Part shown: positions 42,875 through 51,436 of the stretch, piece after piece | Numbering within the stretch: position 1 is the stretch's first letter | Layout of the letters: each line of letters begins with the position of its first letter | Origin: Mobilicoccus massiliensis | GTDB taxonomy: Bacteria > Actinomycetota > Actinomycetes > Actinomycetales > Dermatophilaceae | NCBI RefSeq assembly: GCF_000826525.2 | Contig: NZ_LN651331.1 | Coordinates: 154,322 to 218,321, forward strand | Direction: 5' to 3' | Length of the DNA stretch: 64,000 nucleotides | Notes under the pieces: generated by a model | Told to the model about the DNA's origin: nothing | The model's input: the letters and a program-made list of their open reading frames with translations, nothing else | Database searches by the model: none | Position numbers and translations under genes: made by a program

Positions 42875-44983
42875 TTGAGCACTGGCGAGTCGTACACCGC
42901 GCGGCACCTTCAGGTCCTCGAGGGCCTGGAGGCGGTCCGCAAGCGTCCCGGCATGTACGTCGGGTCCACCGACGGCCGTGGGCTCATGCACTGCCTGTGG
43001 GAGATCATCGACAACGCCGTCGACGAGGCGCTCGCCGGCGTGTGCTCGCGTATCGAGGTCGTGCTCCACGCCGACGGCTCGGTGGAGGTGCGCGACGACG
43101 GCCGCGGCATCCCGGTCGACGTCGAACCACGCACCGGCCTGTCGGGGCTGGAAGTCGTGTTCACCAAGCTCCACGCCGGTGGAAAGTTCGGTGGGGGCTC
43201 CTACATGGCCTCCGGCGGGCTGCACGGTGTGGGCGCGAGCGTCGTCAACGCGCTGTCCTCGCGCCTCGACGTCGAGGTCGATCGAGGTGGCAAGACCCAC
43301 CGACTCACGTTCCACCGCGGTGAGCCCGGCCGGTTCGAGGACGGGCCGCAGGGCCCGTCGCCGGAGTCCACGTTCACGCCGTTCGTCGAGCGCGGCGAGC
43401 TCGACGTCGTCGGCAAGGTCAAGCGCGGGGTCACGGGCACGCGGGTCCGGTACTGGGCCGACCGCCAGATCTTCCTGCGCAACGCCGACTTCTCCTACGA
43501 CGAGCTCGTCTCACGGGCGCGACAGACGGCGTTCCTCGTGCCGGGGCTCACCATCGTCGTGCGCGACGAGCGCGGTCTGCCCGAGACCCCGGGGGCCGAG
43601 GACCCGCACGAGGAGGTCTTCCGCTACGAAGGCGGCATTGCGGAGTTCACCGACTTCCTCGCCGCCGACCCGCCGGTCACCGACGTGTGGCGTCTGCAGG
43701 GGCAGGGGTCGTTCACCGAGACCGTGCCGGTGCTCGACGAGCGCGGTCACATGACCGCGACCGACGTCGAGCGCACGTGCGAGGTCGACATCGCCCTGCG
43801 GTGGGGCACGGGGTACGACGCCAAGGTCGTCTCGTTCGTCAACATCATCGCCACGCCCAAGGGCGGCACCCACTACACCGGGTTCGAACAGGCGCTGCTC
43901 AAGGTGTTCCGCAAGCAGCTCGAAGAGAACTCGCGCCGCCTCAAGGTCGGTGGCGACAAGGTCGACAAGGCCGACATCCTCGCCGGCCTCACCGCGGTGG
44001 TGACCGTACGCCTCGCAGAGCCGCAGTTCGAGGGCCAGACCAAGGAGGTGCTCGGCACCTCGGCCGTGCGCCAGGTGGTCTCGAGCGTCACCGAACGCGA
44101 GCTCACCGCCGTGCTCACCTCCACCAAACGCGACCTCAAGACGCAGTCGACGACGCTGCTCGAGAAGGTCGTCGCCGAGATGAAGACCCGTATCTCGGCT
44201 CGCCAGCACCGAGAGAACCAGCGCACCAAGAACGCGCTCGAGAGTTCCTCGATGCCGAGCAAGCTGTACGACTGCCGCAGCAACGACCAGGACCGCACCG
44301 AGCTGTTCATCGTCGAGGGCGACAGCGCCATGGGCACGGCCAAGGCCGCGCGGCGCTCGGAGTTCCAGGCGCTGCTGCCCATCCGCGGCAAGATCCTCAA
44401 CGTGCAGAAGGCCAGCGTGGCCGACATGCTCAAGAACACGGAGTGCGCTTCGATCATCCAGGTGATCGGCGCGGGCTCGGGGCGCACGTTCGACCTCGCG
44501 GCGGCCCGCTACGGCAAGGTCATCATCATGACCGACGCCGACGTCGACGGGGCGCACATCCGCACGCTGCTGCTCACCCTGTTCTTCCGCTACATGCGGC
44601 CCCTCGTCGCCGCCGGCCGGGTGTACGCCGCCGTGCCGCCCCTGCACCGCATCGAGGTGCTCGGCTCGGGGGCTCGCAAGAGCGAACTCGTCTACACGTA
44701 CAACGAGAACGAGTTGCGCCGCACCATCGCCTCGCTCGCCAAGAAGGGCCGCCGCTACAAGGAGCCGATCCAGCGGTATAAGGGTCTCGGGGAGATGGAC
44801 GCCGCGCAGTTGCGCGAGACGACGATGGACCCGCGGCTGCGCACCCTGCGCCGGGTCACCCTCGCCGACGCCGAACGGGCCGAGCGCACGTTCGACCTCC
44901 TCATGGGCAGCGAGGTCGCCCCCCGCAAGGACTTCCTCGTCGACGCCGCCGACTACCTCGATCGTGAACGAATCGACGCGTGA
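42875..44983 (+). CDS. parE: Topoisomerase IV / type II topoisomerase subunit B
   Basis: The 702-residue ATPase subunit drives strand passage for chromosome unlinking. It has the GHKL ATPase core (EIIDNAVDEALAG, VRDDGRGIPVD, GGLHGVGASVVNALS), the transducer motif GLTAVVTVRLAEPQFEGQTK and the TOPRIM site FIVEGDSAMGTAK with MTDADVDGAHI. I call it parE rather than gyrB from its neighbour DUF7455 and from parC in this window. The TTG start has AGGAGG at 7 nt. Residues 354-387 are coded by the arm that is duplicated in reverse upstream. Confidence 0.9.
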   Translation: MSTGESYTARHLQVLEGLEAVRKRPGMYVGSTDGRGLMHCLWEIIDNAVDEALAGVCSRIEVVLHADGSVEVRDDGRGIPVDVEPRTGLSGLEVVFTKLHAGGKFGGGSYMASGGLHGVGASVVNALSSRLDVEVDRGGKTHRLTFHRGEPGRFEDGPQGPSPESTFTPFVERGELDVVGKVKRGVTGTRVRYWADRQIFLRNADFSYDELVSRARQTAFLVPGLTIVVRDERGLPETPGAEDPHEEVFRYEGGIAEFTDFLAADPPVTDVWRLQGQGSFTETVPVLDERGHMTATDVERTCEVDIALRWGTGYDAKVVSFVNIIATPKGGTHYTGFEQALLKVFRKQLEENSRRLKVGGDKVDKADILAGLTAVVTVRLAEPQFEGQTKEVLGTSAVRQVVSSVTERELTAVLTSTKRDLKTQSTTLLEKVVAEMKTRISARQHRENQRTKNALESSSMPSKLYDCRSNDQDRTELFIVEGDSAMGTAKAARRSEFQALLPIRGKILNVQKASVADMLKNTECASIIQVIGAGSGRTFDLAAARYGKVIIMTDADVDGAHIRTLLLTLFFRYMRPLVAAGRVYAAVPPLHRIEVLGSGARKSELVYTYNENELRRTIASLAKKGRRYKEPIQRYKGLGEMDAAQLRETTMDPRLRTLRRVTLADAERAERTFDLLMGSEVAPRKDFLVDAADYLDRERIDA
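43933..44036 (+). repeat. parE segment duplicated in inverse upstream
   Basis: This is the source arm of the 104-bp inverted repeat. It encodes the conserved transducer region of the topoisomerase. The two arms are separated by 1185 bp, including the first 352 codons of parE. Confidence 0.97.
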
Positions 44984-45012
44984 TGAAGCCCCGTGAGGCG
45001 GCAGGGCGCTGA

Positions 45013-45018
45013 TAGCGT
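45013..45018 (+). promoter_or_regulatory. Possible permease -10 box
   Basis: TAGCGT lies 69 nt before the permease ATG, in the 104-bp gap after parE. No clear -35 box was seen. Confidence 0.3.
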
Positions 45019-45087
45019 CGCATCTCGGGCAGATCGTCCGCCTGGCATATCCCGCCGTTGCACATCATCGAGAACACTGGGGTTTCC

Positions 45088-46563
45088 ATGAGCGACACCG
45101 ACGACGTCAACGCCGCCTACGGAGGTGCGGACCCGGCCGAGGCCGGGGATGGCCGAGGCGGTGAGCCCGGGCTCGTCCGCCGCATCGGGCCGGGTCTGCT
45201 GCTGCTGTTCATCGTCGGCGACATCCTCGGCACCGGCGTCTACGCGCTCACCGGCAAGGTCGCCAAGGAGGTCGGCGGGGCCGTCTGGCTGCCGTTCCTG
45301 CTGGCGTTCGGTGTCGCGTTCCTCACCGCGATGAGCTATCTGGAGCTCGTCACCAAGTACCCCAAGGCGGGTGGCGCCGCGGTGTACGTGCACCGGGCCT
45401 TCGGCGTCCATTTCGTCACGTTCCTCGTCGCGTTCACGGTGATGTGCTCGGGCCTGACCTCGGCGGGCAGCGCGGCCAAGGCGTTCGCGGGCAACCTCGC
45501 CTCCGCGGCCGGGTGGTCGCCCGACGGGGCCGACCTGCTCAAGCTCGCGGTGGCCGTGGGCTTCGTGCTGCTCGTCGCGATCATCAACCTGCGGGGTGTG
45601 AGCGAGAGCGTCAAGGTCAACGTCGTGCTCACGTGCGTCGAGCTCTCGGGCCTGCTCATCATCATCGCCATCGGCGTCATTGCCCTCTCCGGCGGCAAGG
45701 GCGACGTGTCCACCCTCAGCCACATCGAGATTCCCGAGGGGGAGAGCGCGTTCAGTGCCGTCACGGCGGCCACCGCGCTCGCGTTCTTCGCGATGGTCGG
45801 GTTCGAGGACTCGGTCAACATGGCCGAGGAGACCAAGAACCCGGCGCGCATCTTTCCCAAGATCATGCTGACCGGGCTCACGATCACCGGCGTGGTCTAC
45901 GTGCTCGTCGCGATCACCTCGGTGACGCTCGTGCCGGTCGCCGAGCTCGGTGAGGGTGAGACCCCGCTGCTCAAGGTCGTCGAGGCAGGTGCGCCGGCGT
46001 TCCCCATCGGCATCTTCGCGATCATCACGATGTTCGCCGTGGCCAACACCGCGCTCATCAACATGCTCATGGCGTCGCGTCTGCTGTACGGCATGGCCCA
46101 CGAGGGCGTGCTGCCGCGTGGGCTCGGCAAGGTTCTCTCGAGCCGGCGCACGCCGTGGGTGGCCATCATCTTCACGACGATCCTCGCCATCGGGCTCGTG
46201 TGGTTCGCCGACCTCAAGGCCCTCGGCGGCACGACGTCGCTGCTCCTGCTCGTGGTGTTCACGGTGGTCAACGTCGCCGTGCTCGTCCTGCGCAAGGACA
46301 AGGTCGAGCACGAGCACTTCAAGTGCCCGACGATCGTCTCGGTGCTCGGCGCGCTCACGGCCGGGTTCCTCGCCAGCCCGTTCAGCGGGCGGGAGACCCA
46401 GGACTACGTCGTCGGCGGGGTGCTACTCGTCATCGGCGTCGTGCTCTGGGGCATCACGCGGGCGTTCGGCATCGGTCGCGACGACACCCCCGACAGCGTC
46501 ACCAAGCTGCGTCTGCAGCAGGAGGAGCTCAAGCGGCTGCGCGAGGGTCGTCCGTACTCCTGA
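45088..46563 (+). CDS. APC-family amino acid permease
   Basis: A 491-residue transporter with about twelve membrane helices. The first helices carry IVGDILGTGVYALTGKVAKEVGG, the substrate-binding turn of APC transporters, and YLELVTKYPKAGGAAVYV. The amphipathic FFAMVGFEDSVNMAEETKNP loop is diagnostic of the family. It likely moves cationic or neutral amino acids; specificity cannot be read. A longer start at 45058 is possible, but the ATG at 45088 opens MSDTDDVNAAYGG. Convergent with the sucrase/ferredoxin-like gene, 1 bp apart. Confidence 0.9.
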   Translation: MSDTDDVNAAYGGADPAEAGDGRGGEPGLVRRIGPGLLLLFIVGDILGTGVYALTGKVAKEVGGAVWLPFLLAFGVAFLTAMSYLELVTKYPKAGGAAVYVHRAFGVHFVTFLVAFTVMCSGLTSAGSAAKAFAGNLASAAGWSPDGADLLKLAVAVGFVLLVAIINLRGVSESVKVNVVLTCVELSGLLIIIAIGVIALSGGKGDVSTLSHIEIPEGESAFSAVTAATALAFFAMVGFEDSVNMAEETKNPARIFPKIMLTGLTITGVVYVLVAITSVTLVPVAELGEGETPLLKVVEAGAPAFPIGIFAIITMFAVANTALINMLMASRLLYGMAHEGVLPRGLGKVLSSRRTPWVAIIFTTILAIGLVWFADLKALGGTTSLLLLVVFTVVNVAVLVLRKDKVEHEHFKCPTIVSVLGALTAGFLASPFSGRETQDYVVGGVLLVIGVVLWGITRAFGIGRDDTPDSVTKLRLQQEELKRLREGRPYS

Positions 46564-46564
46564 T

Positions 46565-47557
46565 CTACGTCATCGCCGCGAGCGTCACGCGCCAGCTCTC
46601 AGCGGGCACCGCGGCCGTGACGCAGGAGTTCTTGCGCAGGGTGCTCGCGTCGTACTCCTTGACGACCCGCATGAGCCATTCGCGGCCGTCGCGACGCGAG
46701 ACGGCGATGGTCATCGGGTCGCTCGGCTCCGGGCCGGAGGTGACGACCCAGGAGGTCAGGCCGAGGACGTCGGTCTCCTCGACGGCGAACCGGATCGCGG
46801 CGTCGGCCGCCTGACACGGCGGCGAGAGGTGCGACAGGCCCCGCTGGTGTTGCGGTTGGAGGAGTTCGGGCGGGAGTTCGGCCCGCGCGGTGGCGTCGAC
46901 CGCGGCCACGGCGAGATCCGTGGTGAGGCGGGCGAGCGTGGCGCCGGTGGGCAGAGCGACGGCGGTGGCGGCGAACCGGTGACCGCCGGTGTGCGTGCAC
47001 TCCCAGACCCGGTCGGGGCGCAGCGTGGCGGCCTCGAGCGCGACGGGTCGTCCGAGCACGGCGCAACACGCGTCCCGTCGGGCGTTGGTGCAGACGAGCA
47101 GCACGGAGTCCACGTCTCGGTGCAGGGCCGGGATCGCCGCGATCACCGGTTCGGGGTCGGCCTCGTTCAGCAGCTCGAAGGGCAGGTCGAGCACGACCGC
47201 CGGATCCTCGATGTCGGCCGTGAGCAGCCACGGCGCACCTGCGGGCATGCCGCCGGAGACGTAGAGCCGACGTCGCTCGGGCACGTCCTCGGCGAGCCGG
47301 TGGTCGTCGGGCCGCCGGATGAGCAGGGCGCGGCCGCCGGCGGCGGCGCAGGACCGCTCGAGGGCGCGGCCGATCGCGGGATCGAGGCGGGACTCGGTGA
47401 GCGCCTTGTGCCCCCAGGGGCCGCGTTGTTCGAGCGCCACCCAGAACGTCGCGGGCGCGGCGGTACCCCAGGCGGGTTCGGCGGCACCCGCCCACATCCC
47501 CGCGCACGAGGTAGGAGCGGGTGCGCGGTGACGGATGCGGGGGCGGCGCTCGCTCAT
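46565..47557 (-). CDS. Sucrase/ferredoxin-like domain protein
   Basis: This 330-residue protein has the thioredoxin-like ferredoxin fold of the Suc_Fer family: VCTNARRDACCAVLGRP supplies the cluster-binding cysteines and ECTHTGGHRFAATAVALPTG the C-terminal motif. Plant and bacterial members are thought to bind a 2Fe-2S cluster. Its biological job is unknown. The ATG overlaps the stop of the SorC regulator gene (ATGA), so the two are co-translated. Confidence 0.86.
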   Translation of the reverse strand: MSERRPRIRHRAPAPTSCAGMWAGAAEPAWGTAAPATFWVALEQRGPWGHKALTESRLDPAIGRALERSCAAAGGRALLIRRPDDHRLAEDVPERRRLYVSGGMPAGAPWLLTADIEDPAVVLDLPFELLNEADPEPVIAAIPALHRDVDSVLLVCTNARRDACCAVLGRPVALEAATLRPDRVWECTHTGGHRFAATAVALPTGATLARLTTDLAVAAVDATARAELPPELLQPQHQRGLSHLSPPCQAADAAIRFAVEETDVLGLTSWVVTSGPEPSDPMTIAVSRRDGREWLMRVVKEYDASTLRKNSCVTAAVPAESWRVTLAAMT

Positions 47558-48531
47558 CCCGTCAGCCTAGCCGCGGCGCGAGGGTGGCTGTCGAGGTGCC
47601 GGACCAGTGCCGCCGCGGTCGGGGTGTCGACGACGAGGTCGGTGATCGCCCGTGATCGCACCACGCCGACGAGCGCCGGAACCTTGGCGGGCCCGCTGAC
47701 GGCGCACACCCGGCGGGGGAGCTCGCGCAGCTGTTCGGGGGTGGGGCCGCTCGCACGCTCGTTGAGGGCGATGTCGGCGTGGGTGCCGTCCTCGCGGACG
47801 AACACGGTGCACACGTCGCCGACGACCTCCTGCTCGCGCAGTTCTCGCAGGTCGGCATCGGTGAGGTAGTGGGCGGCGTAGACGTGGGACGGCAGTTCGG
47901 CGGTGAGGCTGCCGACGCCGAACAGCGCGACGTCGAGACGACGCTGCAGCTCGAGGATCCGTCGGACCGACGTCTCGCGCCACAGCAGGCGCCGCACCTC
48001 CGGGTCGTCGAAGAACGCCGGGGTCGGGAACTGGTGGGCGTGCGCATCGTAGGCGGCGGCCGCCCGGGTGAGGATGTCTCCCGCGTACGTGATGCCGCTG
48101 CTCCAGCTGCTCGCGGCCCCGTTGAGCTGGACGACGGTGGCCTCGCGCAGCGGCTTGGCCTGCAGGTGGTCGACGACCGCGGAGGTCGTCGTGCCCCAGG
48201 CGATCCCGAGGGAGTGGCCGTCGTCCATGAGCGAGCTCACGAGGTGGCCGGCCGTGCGGGCGACCGCCTCGAGGCGGGCCCTGGGCGCGGCGCCCGGCCG
48301 CACGTCGACGACGTGGCACGTGACGCCGAGCCGGTCGAGGTGTCGTCGCAGCTCGGCGGGGGCACGTCCGAGGCTGCGCACCGTGATCTGGACGACGCCC
48401 TGGGATCGGGCCTCGTCGAGCATCCGGGAGACCGTGGATCGGGAGACCCCCAACCGTCGACCGATGGCGGTCATCGTCTCTCGCCGCACGTAATAGGCGT
48501 GGGCGACGTCGACGAGATCGCTTTCGTTCAC
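47554..48531 (-). CDS. SorC/DeoR-type sugar-binding transcriptional regulator
   Basis: A 325-residue regulator: N-terminal helix-turn-helix YYVRRETMTAIGRRLGVSRSTVSRMLDEAR, then the SorC sugar-phosphate domain with LGIAWGTTTSAVV, NGAASSWSSGITYAGD, LFGVGSLT and VCAVSGPAKVPALVG. SorC proteins bind phosphorylated sugars and usually control adjacent catabolic genes. Here the gene is divergent from glpD, so glycerol-3-phosphate or a related triose is the probable effector. GTG start. A perfect palindrome at 48547-48562 is the likely operator. Confidence 0.9.
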   Translation of the reverse strand: MNESDLVDVAHAYYVRRETMTAIGRRLGVSRSTVSRMLDEARSQGVVQITVRSLGRAPAELRRHLDRLGVTCHVVDVRPGAAPRARLEAVARTAGHLVSSLMDDGHSLGIAWGTTTSAVVDHLQAKPLREATVVQLNGAASSWSSGITYAGDILTRAAAAYDAHAHQFPTPAFFDDPEVRRLLWRETSVRRILELQRRLDVALFGVGSLTAELPSHVYAAHYLTDADLRELREQEVVGDVCTVFVREDGTHADIALNERASGPTPEQLRELPRRVCAVSGPAKVPALVGVVRSRAITDLVVDTPTAAALVRHLDSHPRAAARLTG

Positions 48532-48546
48532 GGGTCAGGAGTCTAG

Positions 48547-48562
48547 GTGCACGTTCGTGCAC
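48547..48562. promoter_or_regulatory. Candidate operator of the SorC regulator
   Basis: GTGCACGTTCGTGCAC has 7-bp perfect arms and a 2-bp centre. It lies 15 bp from the regulator start and 133 bp from glpD, between the divergent genes. A further half site TGCAC follows at 48569-48573. Confidence 0.65.
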
Positions 48563-48695
48563 ACAGGATGCACGCATGGCCGTCAGGCGCCAGAGTGGGG
48601 AGTGGCGGGGCCGAGAAGCGGTGCACACCAGGGCCGGACCGCGGCCGCCGCCGGCCGCTCCGGCCGAGAGGACCTCGACTTTCAGGAGGACGACC

Positions 48696-50483
48696 ATGGC
48701 GCACGATCGACTGAACCGCTCCCAGCGGGAGGAGTCCCTGGAACGGATGAGCAGGGAGAAGGTGGATGTCCTCGTCGTCGGCGGCGGCGTCACCGGAGCC
48801 GGCATCGCGCTCGACGCCGCCGGCCGCGGTCTCGACGTCGCGCTCGTCGAGGCTCAGGACTGGGGCGCCGGCACCTCGAGCCGTTCGAGCAAGCTCGTCC
48901 ACGGCGGCCTGCGCTACCTGCAGATGCTCGACTTCAAGCTCGTCGCTGAGGCACTGGTCGAACGTGGCCTCCTGCTCGACCGGCTCGCGCCCCACCTCGT
49001 GCGCGCCGTGCCGTTCCTCTACCCCCTCGAGCACCAGTGGGAGCGTCCGTACGTCGCTGCCGGCGTCGGCCTCTACGACATCCTCGCGACGGTGGGCACC
49101 GAGAATCGCGCCGTGCCGACGCATCGTCACCTCGGGCGTCCGGGCATGGCGAAGGCCTTCCCCGGCATCAGGTCGGACGTCGCCGTCGGGGCGATCAAGT
49201 ACTACGACGGCCAGGTCGACGACGCCCGTCTCGTGCTCGGGCTCGTGCGGACGGCCGTCTCCTACGGCGCGGCCGCCGCCAGTCACACCGAGGTGCTGGA
49301 GCTCACCAAGGACGTCTCCGGCCGGGTGGACGGCGCGCGCGTCCGCGACGCGATCTCGGGCGAGGAGTTCCACATCCGCGCCGGCACCGTGGTCGCCGCC
49401 GCCGGCGTGTGGACGGAACGCACCCAGCAGCTCGCCGGCACCGACGGCGGCCTCAAGGTGCTCGCCTCCAAGGGCATCCACATCGTCGTCCCTCGGGATC
49501 GCATCGACGGGACGACCGGGATCATCCTGCAGACCAAGACCTCGGTGCTGTTCATCATCCCCTGGTCGCGGTACTGGGTCATCGGCACGACCGACACCGC
49601 CTACCACGAGGACCTCGTGCACCCCGTCGCGACGGTCGAGGACATCGACTACGTCATCGGCCAGGCGAACCGCATCCTGCGTGACCCCCTCACCCCCGAC
49701 GACGTCATCGGCACGTGGGCGGGGCTGCGTCCGCTGCTCCAGCCGAAGACCGAGGGCGGCGGCTCCTCGAAGGTCTCCCGAGAGCACACCGTGATGGAGT
49801 CGACCCCGGGTCTCGTGTCGATCGCCGGCGGCAAGCTGACGACCTACCGGGTCATGGCCAAGGACGCCGTCGACTTCGTGCTCGGCGACGAGGAGGCGAA
49901 GAAGCGGCCGTCGCTGTCGCACAAGACCCCCCTCATCGGCGCGGTCGGGTTCGCGGCCTTCGCGACCCGCGCCGACGGCATCGGCGAGAAGTACGGCTGG
50001 GACCGGTTCCGCATGGCGCACCTGCTGCACCGCTACGGATCCAGCCTCCCCGAGCTGCTCGAGCTCGTCGACGCCCGCCCCGAGCTCGCGCGTCCCCTGC
50101 CCGGAGCCGACGCCTACATCGGCGCCGAGATCGTCTACGGCATCACCCACGAGGGCGCGCTGCACCTCTCCGACCTCATGGTGACGCGTACTCGACTCAC
50201 CTACGAGGTCCGCGGTCACGCACTCGACGCGATCGACGAGATCGCCGCCCTCGCGGCCGCCGAGCTGGGCTGGGACGAGACGACCACCCGAAGCGAGATC
50301 GGCGCCTACCGCGACCGGTGCGAGGCCGAGGACGCCGCCGCGCGCCGCCACGACGACGCCTCCGCCTCGGCCGTCCGCGGCCGCGCTGGCGATCTCGTCG
50401 ACGTCCTGCTCACGGACTCGAACGCCCCGCAGGAGAGCGCGACCGAGACCGATCCGCGCACACCGGGGGAGGCCAAGCGCTAG
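48696..50483 (+). CDS. glpD: FAD-dependent glycerol-3-phosphate dehydrogenase
   Basis: GlpD oxidises glycerol-3-phosphate to dihydroxyacetone phosphate at the membrane and feeds electrons to the quinone pool. The 595-residue protein has the FAD motif VLVVGGGVTGAGIALDAAGRG, the family signature SSKLVHGGLRYL, GKLTTYRVMAKDAV and the C-terminal helical domain (EIVYGITHEGALHLSDLM). Length matches the class with a C-terminal cap. GGAGG precedes the ATG. It leads glpD-glpF-glpK under the divergent SorC regulator. Confidence 0.96.
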   Translation: MAHDRLNRSQREESLERMSREKVDVLVVGGGVTGAGIALDAAGRGLDVALVEAQDWGAGTSSRSSKLVHGGLRYLQMLDFKLVAEALVERGLLLDRLAPHLVRAVPFLYPLEHQWERPYVAAGVGLYDILATVGTENRAVPTHRHLGRPGMAKAFPGIRSDVAVGAIKYYDGQVDDARLVLGLVRTAVSYGAAAASHTEVLELTKDVSGRVDGARVRDAISGEEFHIRAGTVVAAAGVWTERTQQLAGTDGGLKVLASKGIHIVVPRDRIDGTTGIILQTKTSVLFIIPWSRYWVIGTTDTAYHEDLVHPVATVEDIDYVIGQANRILRDPLTPDDVIGTWAGLRPLLQPKTEGGGSSKVSREHTVMESTPGLVSIAGGKLTTYRVMAKDAVDFVLGDEEAKKRPSLSHKTPLIGAVGFAAFATRADGIGEKYGWDRFRMAHLLHRYGSSLPELLELVDARPELARPLPGADAYIGAEIVYGITHEGALHLSDLMVTRTRLTYEVRGHALDAIDEIAALAAAELGWDETTTRSEIGAYRDRCEAEDAAARRHDDASASAVRGRAGDLVDVLLTDSNAPQESATETDPRTPGEAKR

Positions 50484-50622
50484 GCCTCATCCTCGACCCG
50501 GCGCGCACGACCTCCTCGGCCTGCACGACGTCCTCGACGTGTTCGGGGGGGACGTCCGCGCGTCCGGTCGCTCCACCCCTCGATCGTCGTCCGGGCCGTC
50601 CCCGGCTACGAAAGGAACCACC

Positions 50623-51390
50623 GTGACCGTGCTCGCCAACGCCGCCGCAGCACCTCCCGGGCTCGGAGACGTCTTCGTCTCCGAGGTCCTCGGCACCGCC
50701 GTCCTCATCCTCCTGGGCGGGGGCGTCTGTGCCGCCGTCACCCTGCCGCGTTCGAAGGCGCAGAACAGCGGCTGGATCGTCATCGCGTTCGGCTGGGGTC
50801 TGGCCGTCTACTGCGGAGTGTGGGTCGCGTGGCTCTCCGGGGCCCACCTCAACCCGGCCGTGACGATCGGGCTGCTCGCGAAGGGCGCCGCCGAGTACGC
50901 CCCGATGGTGCCGATCACGCCGGCGAGCACGCTCACCTACCTGGCCGGGCAGATGCTCGGCGGCTTCCTCGGCGCGGTCGCGTGCTTCCTCGTCTACAAG
51001 AAACACTTCGACGAGCCCACCGAGCCGGGCGTGAAGCTCGGCGTGTTCAGCACGGGCCCGGCGATCCGCTCCTACGGGTGGAACCTGCTCACCGAGATCG
51101 TCGCCACGTTCGTGCTCGTCTACGTGATCCTCGCGTTCGGACAGACCCCCACGCAGCTCGGCCCGCTCGCGGTCGCCTTGCTCGTCGTCGCGATCGGCCT
51201 CTCGCTCGGCGGCCCGACCGGGTACGCCATCAACCCCGCTCGTGACCTCCCGCCCCGCATCGCCCACGCCGTGCTGCCCATCAAGGGCAAGGGTGACAGC
51301 GACTGGGCCTACGCCTGGGTGCCGATCGTCGGCCCCCTCGTCGGCGGCGCACTCGCCGGACTCGCCGCCGCCGTCCTCATCCCGGCCTGA
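50623..51390 (+). CDS. glpF: Glycerol uptake facilitator, aquaporin family
   Basis: The 255-residue channel has six membrane helices and two half-helices with [12 protein letters not shown] and [13 protein letters not shown]. The Asp after NPAR is typical of the glycerol-conducting branch. The GTG start has AAAGGA at 7 nt. It lies between glpD (139 bp gap) and glpK (46 bp), so glycerol entering here is trapped by the kinase. Confidence 0.95.
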   Translation: MTVLANAAAAPPGLGDVFVSEVLGTAVLILLGGGVCAAVTLPRSKAQNSGWIVIAFGWGLAVYCGVWVAWLSGAHLNPAVTIGLLAKGAAEYAPMVPITPASTLTYLAGQMLGGFLGAVACFLVYKKHFDEPTEPGVKLGVFSTGPAIRSYGWNLLTEIVATFVLVYVILAFGQTPTQLGPLAVALLVVAIGLSLGGPTGYAINPARDLPPRIAHAVLPIKGKGDSDWAYAWVPIVGPLVGGALAGLAAAVLIPA

Positions 51391-51436
51391 CCACCTCAGC
51401 CCTTCCTCACGACGACGTGACCCAAGGAGCCCCACC

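Noticed and set aside
42537..42878. Plus-strand frame of 113 codons between DUF7455 and parE as a gene
   Set aside because: Most of it is the inverted copy of the parE segment read in a shadow frame; no ribosome site or family features.
42875..44983. Calling the topoisomerase pair gyrB/gyrA
   Set aside because: The A subunit lacks a visible GyrA box and the B gene is beside DUF7455, away from dnaA/recF-type neighbours. ParE/ParC fits better, though a second gyrase cannot be excluded without the rest of the genome.
45950..47869. Plus-strand open frame of 639 codons over the permease end and the sucrase/ferredoxin-like gene
   Set aside because: Its first part is the permease in a wrong frame and the rest is antisense to two well-supported genes.
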